64,000 bases of DNA from Arenibacterium halophilum (GTDB lineage: Bacteria > Pseudomonadota > Alphaproteobacteria > Rhodobacterales > Rhodobacteraceae): positions 1,177,213-1,241,212 of the forward strand of contig NZ_VCPC01000001.1 of assembly GCF_005938225.1 (NCBI RefSeq), given 5' to 3'. The number at the start of each line of letters is the position of its first letter. Position 1 is the first letter of the stretch. This document shows positions 25,643 through 33,759 of the stretch, one piece after another. The position numbers were made by a program, and so were the translations under genes. The notes beneath the pieces were generated by a model. That model was not told the DNA's origin, did not search any database, and worked only from the letters and a program-made list of their open reading frames with translations.

Positions 25643-28600
25643 CTAGTTGCGCACGTATCCGGCCACCACCTGCAACAGCTTGAATGCCGTGGCGGCATCG
25701 TTTTCGACCACGGCCAGGAATTCTTCGGCCCCGATCCGCAGGCAGCGCAGATCGCTTTCTGCCACCATCGACAGGGCGCGCGGTTCGTTGCGGATCAACC
25801 CCAACTCGCCCACCAGCGTGCCTGGCCCAGAGCGCACGATAAGCGTGTCCTCGCCCTCGGTGCTGGGTAGGTACATCCCGGCCTCGCCCTCAAGGATCAG
25901 ATAGGCGCCATCGGTCGGCGCATCATCTTTCAAAAACACGGTTTCGCCCTGCTGCGCGGTGAACCAGCGTGCGCCAAACGCCAGCAGCCGCAACTGCTTG
26001 CGCGAGAGGGTGGAAAACAGCGCGGTCTGTTCCAGCGCCCGCAGCTTGCGCCCAAGGTCAGCCGTTGCAGCGCCATCGTCGCCCGAGTCTGTTGCCAGCC
26101 CATCGCGCACGATCCGGCCCTGCTGCACTTCTATTTCCATATCCGCCTCCGGAATCGCATCGGCACTGTCGGCCAGATAAATCAGCGTGGTGTCTGGCAG
26201 CAGCCTGCGCAGGCTGTCATGCATGGCGCGCCGTGTTTCTGCCGGATAGCTGGCAAGCGGGGTTTCAAGGATCAGCACATCTGGCCGCTTGATCGCCGCA
26301 CGGGACAGGGCCAGCGGCTCGGCAAACAGCGACGACAGGCTGCCTCCCGACAACGCTATCGGCAGGTCGTAAATCAGCTGCAGCACCGCCCCGTTCGCGC
26401 CGCTTTCGGCCAGCGCGTTCGCCACAAGGCGGCGCAGGTCGTCGGCCCGGGCGCCTGCATCCTGCGACATCTTCCCAAAAAGCGCATTCTCCAGAACCGT
26501 CAGCCCAGGCGCAATGGCGTCGTCCGAGAGCGGCACGAACAGATCACCCAGCGTCGCCGTCAGCACCGCCGAATGGCTGTGCCGCACGTCTAGAATGCGC
26601 TGTTTCAGCGCTTCGGGAAAAGCCGGGCCGATCTGGTCGGCCGAGATTTGCGCCGGCACGATCAGCAACTGCCCCAGCTGCGCATCGCTCAGTCCCGCCG
26701 CCCCCGTTTCGCGCGTCTGTTCAACCAGCGCGACGGCGTGTTCATAGGTGTCGACGTCAAGCCCGAGCGCGCGGAACAGCGGATGATCGGTGCCATCCAT
26801 TCCAAAGATCTGGCGCAGCATGTCGATCACGTCGCGGGTCAGCGCCAGCAGAGTCACATCAAGGTTCAACGCCCGCATCTGCGCCAGAAACTCGCTCTGC
26901 GCCACCAGCAGATCGGCGGTGATCGGCGCCCGGGGCGAGGCAAACAGCAGGTTTTCCGCCACCGGCAGCGCGGGATTATAGCTGTCGGGGTCCAGCCGAT
27001 GCACATAGCGCTCCAGCCCGGCCTCGGAGACGGCAAAGCGCACCCGCTCCCGCAGCCCGGTGATCGCTTCCGACAGTTCGGGATAGCGGGCGGCATCGAA
27101 CTTCTGGTCCAGCCCGCGCCGGATCAGCGCGTTGCCCTGCCCCATGCCTTCGATCAGGCTGGCCCAGAAGGCTCGCAATTCGCCGGTATCGGCAAAACCC
27201 GACAGCTCGGGATCAAGCCACTCCACATCCAGCGGATCGGCGCTGTTGCCGGCGCGCAGCGATTCCTCGGCAAACTCCGCATCGCTGCCCGCAGCTGACG
27301 GGCGGCGCTTCATCGCCATCATCACGTTGTCGCCGAAACTGCCCTGAAACAGGTGCGGCCGCGAATTCGCATGGCCGATCCGCGCGGCCACCACCGCCTG
27401 ATGCACCCCCGCCATGTCGGTCTCGCCAATGCGCAACCGCCCCGAGGCAGGCAGCACCTCGCGCGTCAGAACTTCGGCCAGGGCGCGCCGGTCTTCGCCG
27501 CTGGGGGCGGTCACACCGATCACCTTACCCATGGGTAGGGTGGCCGTCAGATCCTCCAGCACCGCGTTGCCATCGGCGTCGCGCACCGTCACCCCGTCCA
27601 GCACCACATCGCCCTGCAGGCGCGGCAAAGGATCGGGCGGGGCATCGAACCGCGTTTCTTCCATCATGCCCTGAGGCGCGAAGCGTTCGGTCACGATCTC
27701 CCAACGGATCGCCATGTCCTGCGTCTGGTTGTAATAGGCCAGCAGCTCTTTCCACGGGCTCGACAGATCCTTGTAGGCCGCCAGCGCCGCCACAAGCGCG
27801 CCCAGCGAAACGGCGCCCTGCAAAACCAGGTAGCCGCCGATCGAGAAAAAGAAGAAAGGCGTCAGCTGCGAGATGAAGTTGTTGAGAAACTTCATGAAGA
27901 ATTTCTTCTGGTAAATCTCGAAGCGGATCGCGAACAGCCGCCCCAGCTGGGCCGAGATCATCGCCTGCCGATAGCGCCAGCCGCCATTGGCCCTCAACGC
28001 CGTGATCCCCGCCGCGCTTTCGCCAATGTCGGCGGCGAGCACCCGCACCTCGGCCACGCGCTTCTTGTTCAGCAGGTTGATCTGGCGCTGGAGCTTGGGG
28101 ATCAGCCAGGCCTGCAGCGGTATCAGCGCACAGGCCGCCACGCCGAACCAGAAACTCTGCAGGAACAGAAAGCCAAGAATGGTCAGCATTTGCCCTGCCT
28201 GCAACACGGGCTGGCTGATCGCATCGCCCATCAAGCCGCCCATCGGCTCGCTCTCAGCGGTAATCATCGACACCAGCTCGCCCTGGCTGACCCGTTCGAA
28301 ATAGGGCTGCGGAAACCGGAAGATGCGCGCAATCAACTGATAGCGAAAGCGCCGCAACATCCGCTCGGCCAGCACCCCCTTCATAGTGTTGATCCGCATC
28401 TTGACCAACCCATGCGCCAGCACGGCCGCCAGGAAGGCGGCGCACAGCAACGCAAGGAAACTGACCTGGCTCAGCTCGAACCCCAACACGTCGATCCGCT
28501 CGGATTGGGCACCGATCGCGTCGTTGATGATGCGCTTGGGCAGCTCCAGCGTCAGGTACAGCAACGGAAACAGGCACGAGGTCACAACCAGCAGAATCAG

Positions 28601-28660
28601 CTGATCGCGGCGCGAATATTTCCAGATGAATTTGAAAAGCGTCGGTTCTATTTGGTTCAC
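25643..28660 (-). CDS. ABC-exporter-like protein with degenerate NBD and C-terminal cNMP-binding domain
   Basis: A 1005-residue fusion. Residues 20-310 are an ABC type-1 exporter membrane domain with six hydrophobic stretches. Residues about 350-850 are an NBD in which every catalytic motif is altered: Walker A reads GVTAPSGEDRRA (382-393) with no Lys, Walker B reads VLILET (795-800), and the H-loop His is Asp (IYLADS, 828-833). A Q-loop-like SRPHLFQG (433-440) and signature LSGGS (770-774) remain, separated by about 320 extra residues. Residues 875-1005 form a cyclic-nucleotide-binding fold (GELGLIRNEPRAL). Start: GTG 28660; the upstream ATG would run into the divergent gene. Probably an ATPase-dead membrane sensor or regulated exporter. 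Confidence 0.85.
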   Translation of the reverse strand: MNQIEPTLFKFIWKYSRRDQLILLVVTSCLFPLLYLTLELPKRIINDAIGAQSERIDVLGFELSQVSFLALLCAAFLAAVLAHGLVKMRINTMKGVLAERMLRRFRYQLIARIFRFPQPYFERVSQGELVSMITAESEPMGGLMGDAISQPVLQAGQMLTILGFLFLQSFWFGVAACALIPLQAWLIPKLQRQINLLNKKRVAEVRVLAADIGESAAGITALRANGGWRYRQAMISAQLGRLFAIRFEIYQKKFFMKFLNNFISQLTPFFFFSIGGYLVLQGAVSLGALVAALAAYKDLSSPWKELLAYYNQTQDMAIRWEIVTERFAPQGMMEETRFDAPPDPLPRLQGDVVLDGVTVRDADGNAVLEDLTATLPMGKVIGVTAPSGEDRRALAEVLTREVLPASGRLRIGETDMAGVHQAVVAARIGHANSRPHLFQGSFGDNVMMAMKRRPSAAGSDAEFAEESLRAGNSADPLDVEWLDPELSGFADTGELRAFWASLIEGMGQGNALIRRGLDQKFDAARYPELSEAITGLRERVRFAVSEAGLERYVHRLDPDSYNPALPVAENLLFASPRAPITADLLVAQSEFLAQMRALNLDVTLLALTRDVIDMLRQIFGMDGTDHPLFRALGLDVDTYEHAVALVEQTRETGAAGLSDAQLGQLLIVPAQISADQIGPAFPEALKQRILDVRHSHSAVLTATLGDLFVPLSDDAIAPGLTVLENALFGKMSQDAGARADDLRRLVANALAESGANGAVLQLIYDLPIALSGGSLSSLFAEPLALSRAAIKRPDVLILETPLASYPAETRRAMHDSLRRLLPDTTLIYLADSADAIPEADMEIEVQQGRIVRDGLATDSGDDGAATADLGRKLRALEQTALFSTLSRKQLRLLAFGARWFTAQQGETVFLKDDAPTDGAYLILEGEAGMYLPSTEGEDTLIVRSGPGTLVGELGLIRNEPRALSMVAESDLRCLRIGAEEFLAVVENDAATAFKLLQVVAGYVRN

Positions 28661-28847
28661 CCGGTCACGTCGCAGGGCCTCTGGCCCGGGCAAACCTAGC
28701 AACCCCGCCCCGCTGCTGGCAATTGCTTTTGCATCGGCGCGAACCCTCCCGTGAGCACACACGCAAAGCGGGTGAAAAACGCGGGCTTGATCGCCCGAGG
28801 CTTCCCCCCCTAAGCTTGCTCCTGCAATGCTGCACCCGGAGGCGGAT

Positions 28848-29246
28848 TTGCCGGCAACCGTAACGACGACCCTGTTCCTGATCGCGCTGCTGCAGATCAA
28901 GCACATGTTTGCGGATTACTTCCTGCAGACCCCGCGCATGTTGTCAGGTCGCGGCGAATACTGGCACATGGGCCGAGCCCAACATGCGGGCGTGCACGCG
29001 CTGGGATCCGCGCTTGCGCTGCTGCTGGTGGGCGCGGACGGTCTGTTCACGCTCTGCCTCGTCGCCGTGGAATGGATCGTGCATTTCAACATCGACTGGG
29101 GCAAGGCGCGCTACTCGGACCGCAAGGCCTACGACCCCGGCCAGGCCGGATTCTGGCGCGCCAACGGCTTCGATCAGGCGCTGCATCAGCTGACCTATGT
29201 CGCGATGGGCGGCATCTGGGCATGGTGGTATCACCCGGGCCCCTAA
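28848..29246 (+). CDS. DUF3307 family membrane protein
   Basis: A protein of about 132 residues with four hydrophobic segments. LFLIALLQIKHMFADYFLQT at the N-terminus, with the conserved His and the Asp-Tyr/Phe-Leu-Gln, is the hallmark of DUF3307. HAGVHALGSALALLLVG, VEWIVHFNIDWGKAR and DQALHQLTYVAMGGIWAW supply further conserved His residues that may face the membrane. I prefer the TTG start at 28848, placed 5 nt after GGAGG; the ATG at 28827 lacks a ribosome-binding site but would add 7 residues. Function unknown. Divergent from the ABC-like gene across a 187-nt gap in which I see no clear operator. Confidence 0.82.
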   Translation: MPATVTTTLFLIALLQIKHMFADYFLQTPRMLSGRGEYWHMGRAQHAGVHALGSALALLLVGADGLFTLCLVAVEWIVHFNIDWGKARYSDRKAYDPGQAGFWRANGFDQALHQLTYVAMGGIWAWWYHPGP

Positions 29247-29270
29247 GCCGGCCTTCACCCCTTTCATTAT

Positions 29271-29322
29271 TCAAAAAATACTTCGGGGGACTCTGGCGCA
29301 GCCAGAGGGGGGCAGAGCCCCC
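29271..29322 (+). repeat. Intergenic structured repeat, copy C
   Basis: A diverged head ending AATACTTCGGGGGA, then CTCTGGC-GCA-GCCAGAG (29291-29307) and GGGGGC-AGA-GCCCCC (29308-29322) followed by TTTTCC. It lies 25 nt after the DUF3307 gene; with the T run, this copy can serve as an intrinsic terminator on the plus strand. Confidence 0.75.
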
Positions 29323-29370
29323 TTTTCCGCCTATCGACGAAACGGCCCGTGCTGTTCAATGAAATCACCA

Positions 29371-29420
29371 ACCGCGCTGACGCGCGGTGCCTCCGGCGGG
29401 GATATTTGGACCCCAAAGAA
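29371..29420 (-). repeat. Intergenic structured repeat, variant copy E
   Basis: On the minus strand a head carrying GGTCCAAATATCCCCGCCGG is followed by the hairpin ACCGCGC-GTCA-GCGCGGT (29371-29388). It shares the AAATATCCC core with the other copies but has a different tail. It lies just after the stop of the 134-residue gene, so the 189-nt gap 29247-29435 holds two opposed copies at two convergent gene ends. Confidence 0.65.
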
Positions 29421-29435
29421 TGAGGGGCGCAGGAC

Positions 29436-29840
29436 TTACAGCAGCGCGTTCAGCCGAGTCAGCTCGTCGCGCGCGGCGCGCAGGGCGGTGGCGGCCTCGG
29501 CGGCGGGCATAGCAACGCGCTTGCCGCCTTCGCCGAGGAAGGTGGCCGTACCGTCGGAGACCTCGATGTCGATCCAGGTCTCTTCATAATGATAGTCGAA
29601 CCGTACGCTCTTGCCCGCCTCGATCTCGTCCGGAGCCTGGTCCAGCAGCACGCGAACAACGTGGTCGAAGTCGTCCTCGATGAAGATCGGGCCGCCCGGG
29701 CCTTCGATGGCGATGCCTCCCACGCAGTCCTCGGCGACGTTCAGCCGCGCGCGCAGTGCGGCATCTTCGATCAGGACGCTGGCTTCGACGTAGTTTCCGT
29801 CGGGCGGGGTGAAGTAAAGGATGATGTCGACGTCTGGCAC
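29436..29840 (-). CDS. Hypothetical 134-residue acidic protein, third gene of a novel cluster
   Basis: A 134-residue acidic protein I do not recognise. Alternating strands dominate residues 1-100 (VDIILYFTPP, IAIEGPGGPIFIEDDFDHVV, FDYHYEETWIDIEV, TATFLG), then a helical Ala-rich tail (AAEAATALRAARDELTRLNA). This looks like a small beta-sandwich or beta-barrel domain with a C-terminal helix. The GTG start is supported by GGAG 7 nt upstream. It follows the 1294-residue gene by 34 nt on the same strand and probably shares its transcript. It could be a chaperone, adaptor or immunity-like partner of that protein; this is inference from size, acidity and position. Confidence 0.75.
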   Translation of the reverse strand: MPDVDIILYFTPPDGNYVEASVLIEDAALRARLNVAEDCVGGIAIEGPGGPIFIEDDFDHVVRVLLDQAPDEIEAGKSVRFDYHYEETWIDIEVSDGTATFLGEGGKRVAMPAAEAATALRAARDELTRLNALL

Positions 29841-29874
29841 CTTGCGGCTCCGTTTCCTGGTTGCGGGGTGTCCC

Positions 29875-32800
29875 CTATTGGCCTGTGGCGCGGCCGATGG
29901 TCATCATGTCCGACATCGTCATGGTCACGTCGGTGCCGTGCATCATGTCGGCATAGGGCGTGTTGCCGTCAAGCTTGAAGCCCACCTCGATCGTCGACAC
30001 CGGCGGGATGTCGACGGTGACGGTGGCGCGCAGGAACCCGCCGGCGCCGTTGATGGCGGCGGCGAAGGCCGGCAACGAGGCATAGCCGGCCGCGCTGAGC
30101 ACCTTGGACGTGACGGCGACGACATTGGCCTTGGTCACCTCTTCCGGCAGGAAAGAGTTCACCTTCTGCTGGTTGGACTGCTTGCGCAGGGTCTTCAGCA
30201 GGTTCTGCCCCGGCGGCAGGCTGGCGGTGGGCAGGCCCTCGAACTGGGCGGTCATCATGTGGCCGGCCGCCACGTCGCCGGGCCTTGGGCCGCCATCGGC
30301 GATATTGCCGAATTCAAACGCCTCGGGAACGTGACGGCCACAGATGTGGCGCTGGCGGATCTTGCCCTGTGCCGGTGCGGGCGGCGGGCCCGACACGGTA
30401 AATCCGCAGGGTTGCTTCGAGTTGGTGTTGCCCAAGGCATACGGGTCGCCCTTGATGCCGGCGGCACAGCGAATCAGCTCGTCCCGGGGGGCGCCGACGT
30501 GGCCGGACCTGCGCTTGGTTTCGGTGACCATCATCGCCACCGTGCCATAGGTGTTGCGCATGTCCTGCGCGTTGGCATAGGCGGGATTGGTCGGCGCCAC
30601 ATTGGCGTTGATCCAGGCCGCCCATGCCGACGCAACAGCCTGCAAACGCGCGATGAGCGATGCCCCGACATCCGGGTCAAGCGCCTTCTGCTTGTTCGTG
30701 GCGGCGACGATCTGCGCTTCGGCGGTTGTTTTTGCCGTGTCGATGGCGCCGTGATCGGCGTGTGTCGTGCCGACCTCGGCCAGGGCCGTGCGGGCCTGGG
30801 CCAGCAATTCATTGGCGCGTTCGTGCCATTTGGCGGCGGCGCCGTTCGCGGCTTCGAAGGCCGCGGCGGCATTGCGCAGGGCGACATCGGGCATCATGCC
30901 GTTGGCATGGGTGGTCAGCTGAGTTCCGACCGGCCCGGTGGGCGCGGCGGGCACCCGGCCCAGATGGGTGGTTGCCAATGTGAACGCCACATCGGCCATT
31001 CCCTTGGCAGCGGCACAGAGCGCGGCGGCAGCCTGCACCCGTTTCAGCGCCGACGCGCCGGGCACCTGGGCCTCGGCATCGGCCTTGGTTGCCGCGTCTC
31101 GCAGGGCGCGGGCCGCATCGTCGGCGATCAGCGCATCCGACAGCATCGCCCCGGCGCGGTTGGCCATGGTGGCGCGCAGACCCTCTGCCTGCTGCGCCAG
31201 AGCCCCTGCCCCCATTGTCGCCGCACCGCCGATATGGTCGGCCACCAGCGCCGCGCGGGCGGTGGTGGTATCGTCCGAGGCGGTCTTGTGCTTGGCGCTA
31301 AGTGCGGTGGCCGCCAACGACTGCTGCGCGGTGGCATAGGCAACGGCCCCGGCGCGCGCCTTTTCGAGTGCGTCAAGCGCGCGGTCGATGTAGATCTTGC
31401 GCTGGTCCTTGTCGATGACAAGCCGCGCGGCCATGGCCAGCGCCTGCGCCTTGGCGCGCATCTCGGTCAGCGCATCGATCCAGCCCGCATCGGTTTCGTC
31501 GATCAGGTTGACCACGTTTATCGCGGTCGTCAGATCGGTATTGGCGCCCTTGGCCTCGTTCAGATTCGCTAGGGCAGCTTCATCAAAGGTAACGCTATCG
31601 CCAACCTCGGCCTGCGCCGCAGCGCGGGCGAAGGTGTCGGCCTTGCCGGTGTCGGCAAGCACGCGTTCAAGATCGGCAATATCGACACCCACGGAGCGCG
31701 CCAGATCTCCGGCGCGTTCGGCCTCGAGCGCCTCGGTCGGTTTGCCCGCCGCCTTCAGGCTGGCCGCGATCATGTCGCAGCTGTTGCCATTGCCCAGCGC
31801 GGCGCTGGCCTTGACCGAGCCGAAGGCTGCCGCCGCGCGCGAGGCGGCGGCGGCGCGGCGCGCGGCTTCGGCTACGGCATCGGCGGCTTTGCGGGCGGCA
31901 TCAAATGCGTCTTGCGCCTGGGTCTTGTCGGGGGCGGCGGCGCCCGCGCGGGTCGCCATGGTGGCGGCGGCAGACACCCGCGCGACGATGGCCGGGTCGA
32001 CCGGCGCGGGCAGCTTCGCGATTTCAGCCGCGCCCGCCAATGCGGCGGCAGTGGCCGATGTTGCCTTGTCGTTCAGGGCCTTGGTTTCGGCGGCCCGCTT
32101 GTCAGCCTCCATTTCGCCGATCAGCGCCTGTGCGGCAGCGCTGGTTTCATCAGCGTTGGCGCCCATCGCGGCAGCAGCAGCGGCGGCGGCCCCCATCGCG
32201 GCCTTGCCGAGATCGCTCAGCGCCTTTTTCTCGGCGTCGCTTGCCCCGCTGCGCAACTCGGCGACCTCGCCCAGCTCGGCGGCGGTGGCCCCGATGGCTC
32301 CGCTGGCGGCCAGCGCCTGCGCGGCGCGGGCGGCCAGGGCCGTGGCGATGGCCGCGCCCGCCGCCTTGGCCGCCGTCAGCGCAGCGGTGCGGGTGGTCTC
32401 GTCGGGTTCCTGACGCGCCTGGGTCAGCAGATCGTCGGCCAGTTGATCCAGCGCCTGACAAGCAGCATCACACGCGCCCGCACCCAGCTTGACCAGCGCG
32501 GCGGTGTCCTTGACCACGGTGTCCGTCATCTCGGAGGTGCGCTGAGTGATGGCGGGATTGGCCTGCGGCAGAGGCAATTGGCCGATCTCATCCGCGCGCC
32601 CCTCCAGCAGCGCCTTGGCCAGCGCCAGTTGCGCGGCATCCTCGCCCAGCAGCAGCGCCATGTCGGAGGTGCCCAGCGCCAGCGGCGATCCGGATTTCAG
32701 CAGATCGCCCATGGCGGCGGCCACGCCCGCCTGTGGCAACAGTTCGCCAGTTGCCGACGCATCGCCGATGGCGCGGGCCCGGTTGCCGCCCAGATCGGGG

Positions 32801-33759
32801 GCGGCCTTGGCGCGGCCCATCGTTTCAAGGTTTTTCATGAAGGGATCGCGCAGTGCTATCGCCGCGGCGGCATTATCCGCAGCACCACGATGCAGAAACC
32901 CGTCCAGCGCCGTCTTCAACCGTTCGCCGCCATGTGCATCTTTGCCGTCAAACGCCAGGATCATGCGCCCGAACTGGGCCTGATCGTCGTCCGAGGGGAA
33001 GCCCGCGTGCAATTCTTTCAACCGCGCGGGGCTGCCGCCAAGACCCTTGGTGATGACATCCTTCATCAATCCCGCGCGCCCGGGGGCCGCGCCATCCAGC
33101 CCGCCCTTGACCATCAGATCGTTCAGCTTGCCAAGGTCCTGGTCGCTGGTGAAATCGTCTGTCAGTTTCTTCAGCAGCGCGCCGTCGTCGCCGCGTGCCA
33201 GCTCGGCCAGCACCTTGGGCGCCTGCCCCAGACCACCCTTGCCCAGCGCGTTTTCCAACTTGGCCGCCTGTGCCGGATCCTTGAAGGTGTCGACCAGCTT
33301 TGCCAGATTGTCGGCCGACCCGCCACAGGTGTCGCCCAGCAGCGCGGCCAGCGCCTCGGGGCGGGTGCCAAGGCCGCCCTTTTCCATCACGACCTTGAAA
33401 TCCGCGTTTCCGGCGAACTTGTCGGCAAAATCCTTGAGCTTGCCCGCGTTCCCGCCACAGCCGGTTTCTGCCAGCACGCCCAGCGCGCGCAGGTCACCGC
33501 CCAGCGTCACCTCGGTCAGCGCCTTCAGCTCGGCCGGGTTGGAAAAGGCCGCAAGGATCGCCTTGGCGCCGGGTTTCGACGGCAGCCGTGTCAGGAAATC
33601 ATTGGCCCGGTCGGCATCGGGGAAGGCCGTGGTCAGCGTGGCCAGTTCGGTGGATGACAGATCGGTGCGCGCAGCCCCCTGCGCCGCGATCAGCGCGCCC
33701 AGCCGCGCCTCTTCCCGTTCCAGCGCGCGGACGGCCTTTTTCAGGGCATCGAGACTCAT
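29875..33759 (-). CDS. Large Ala-rich repeat protein with Cys/His C-terminal region, unknown
   Basis: A 1294-residue protein with no family I recognise and no signal peptide. Residues 1-80 are helical. Residues 81-269 hold four degenerate repeats of about 45 residues with the pattern KGGLG..P..LA.LL...CGGS followed by L..L...F and a KLE-type helix. Residues about 380-1060 are extremely Ala-rich, predicted long helices (AAAAAAAAMGANADETSAAA and similar). The last 200 residues are different: C1098, C1118 and H1138-x-Cys-x-x-H1143 in QRHICGRHVPEA could bind a metal, followed by a beta-rich end (ATVTVDIPPVSTIEVGFKLD). The start overlaps the upstream gene by 4 nt. A structural or delivered protein is possible. 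Confidence 0.8.
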   Translation of the reverse strand: MSLDALKKAVRALEREEARLGALIAAQGAARTDLSSTELATLTTAFPDADRANDFLTRLPSKPGAKAILAAFSNPAELKALTEVTLGGDLRALGVLAETGCGGNAGKLKDFADKFAGNADFKVVMEKGGLGTRPEALAALLGDTCGGSADNLAKLVDTFKDPAQAAKLENALGKGGLGQAPKVLAELARGDDGALLKKLTDDFTSDQDLGKLNDLMVKGGLDGAAPGRAGLMKDVITKGLGGSPARLKELHAGFPSDDDQAQFGRMILAFDGKDAHGGERLKTALDGFLHRGAADNAAAAIALRDPFMKNLETMGRAKAAPDLGGNRARAIGDASATGELLPQAGVAAAMGDLLKSGSPLALGTSDMALLLGEDAAQLALAKALLEGRADEIGQLPLPQANPAITQRTSEMTDTVVKDTAALVKLGAGACDAACQALDQLADDLLTQARQEPDETTRTAALTAAKAAGAAIATALAARAAQALAASGAIGATAAELGEVAELRSGASDAEKKALSDLGKAAMGAAAAAAAAMGANADETSAAAQALIGEMEADKRAAETKALNDKATSATAAALAGAAEIAKLPAPVDPAIVARVSAAATMATRAGAAAPDKTQAQDAFDAARKAADAVAEAARRAAAASRAAAAFGSVKASAALGNGNSCDMIAASLKAAGKPTEALEAERAGDLARSVGVDIADLERVLADTGKADTFARAAAQAEVGDSVTFDEAALANLNEAKGANTDLTTAINVVNLIDETDAGWIDALTEMRAKAQALAMAARLVIDKDQRKIYIDRALDALEKARAGAVAYATAQQSLAATALSAKHKTASDDTTTARAALVADHIGGAATMGAGALAQQAEGLRATMANRAGAMLSDALIADDAARALRDAATKADAEAQVPGASALKRVQAAAALCAAAKGMADVAFTLATTHLGRVPAAPTGPVGTQLTTHANGMMPDVALRNAAAAFEAANGAAAKWHERANELLAQARTALAEVGTTHADHGAIDTAKTTAEAQIVAATNKQKALDPDVGASLIARLQAVASAWAAWINANVAPTNPAYANAQDMRNTYGTVAMMVTETKRRSGHVGAPRDELIRCAAGIKGDPYALGNTNSKQPCGFTVSGPPPAPAQGKIRQRHICGRHVPEAFEFGNIADGGPRPGDVAAGHMMTAQFEGLPTASLPPGQNLLKTLRKQSNQQKVNSFLPEEVTKANVVAVTSKVLSAAGYASLPAFAAAINGAGGFLRATVTVDIPPVSTIEVGFKLDGNTPYADMMHGTDVTMTMSDMMTIGRATGQ

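Noticed and set aside
29821-31572. 583-aa plus-strand frame opposite the 1294-aa gene
   Set aside because: Gly/His/Arg-rich translation typical of the antisense of Ala-rich coding DNA; the minus-strand frame has a coupled start and ordered composition.
29875-33759. Calling the 1294-aa protein a polymorphic toxin with the 134-aa gene as immunity
   Set aside because: The layout is suggestive, but no known toxin fold, delivery domain or cleavage motif is visible. I left it as unknown.
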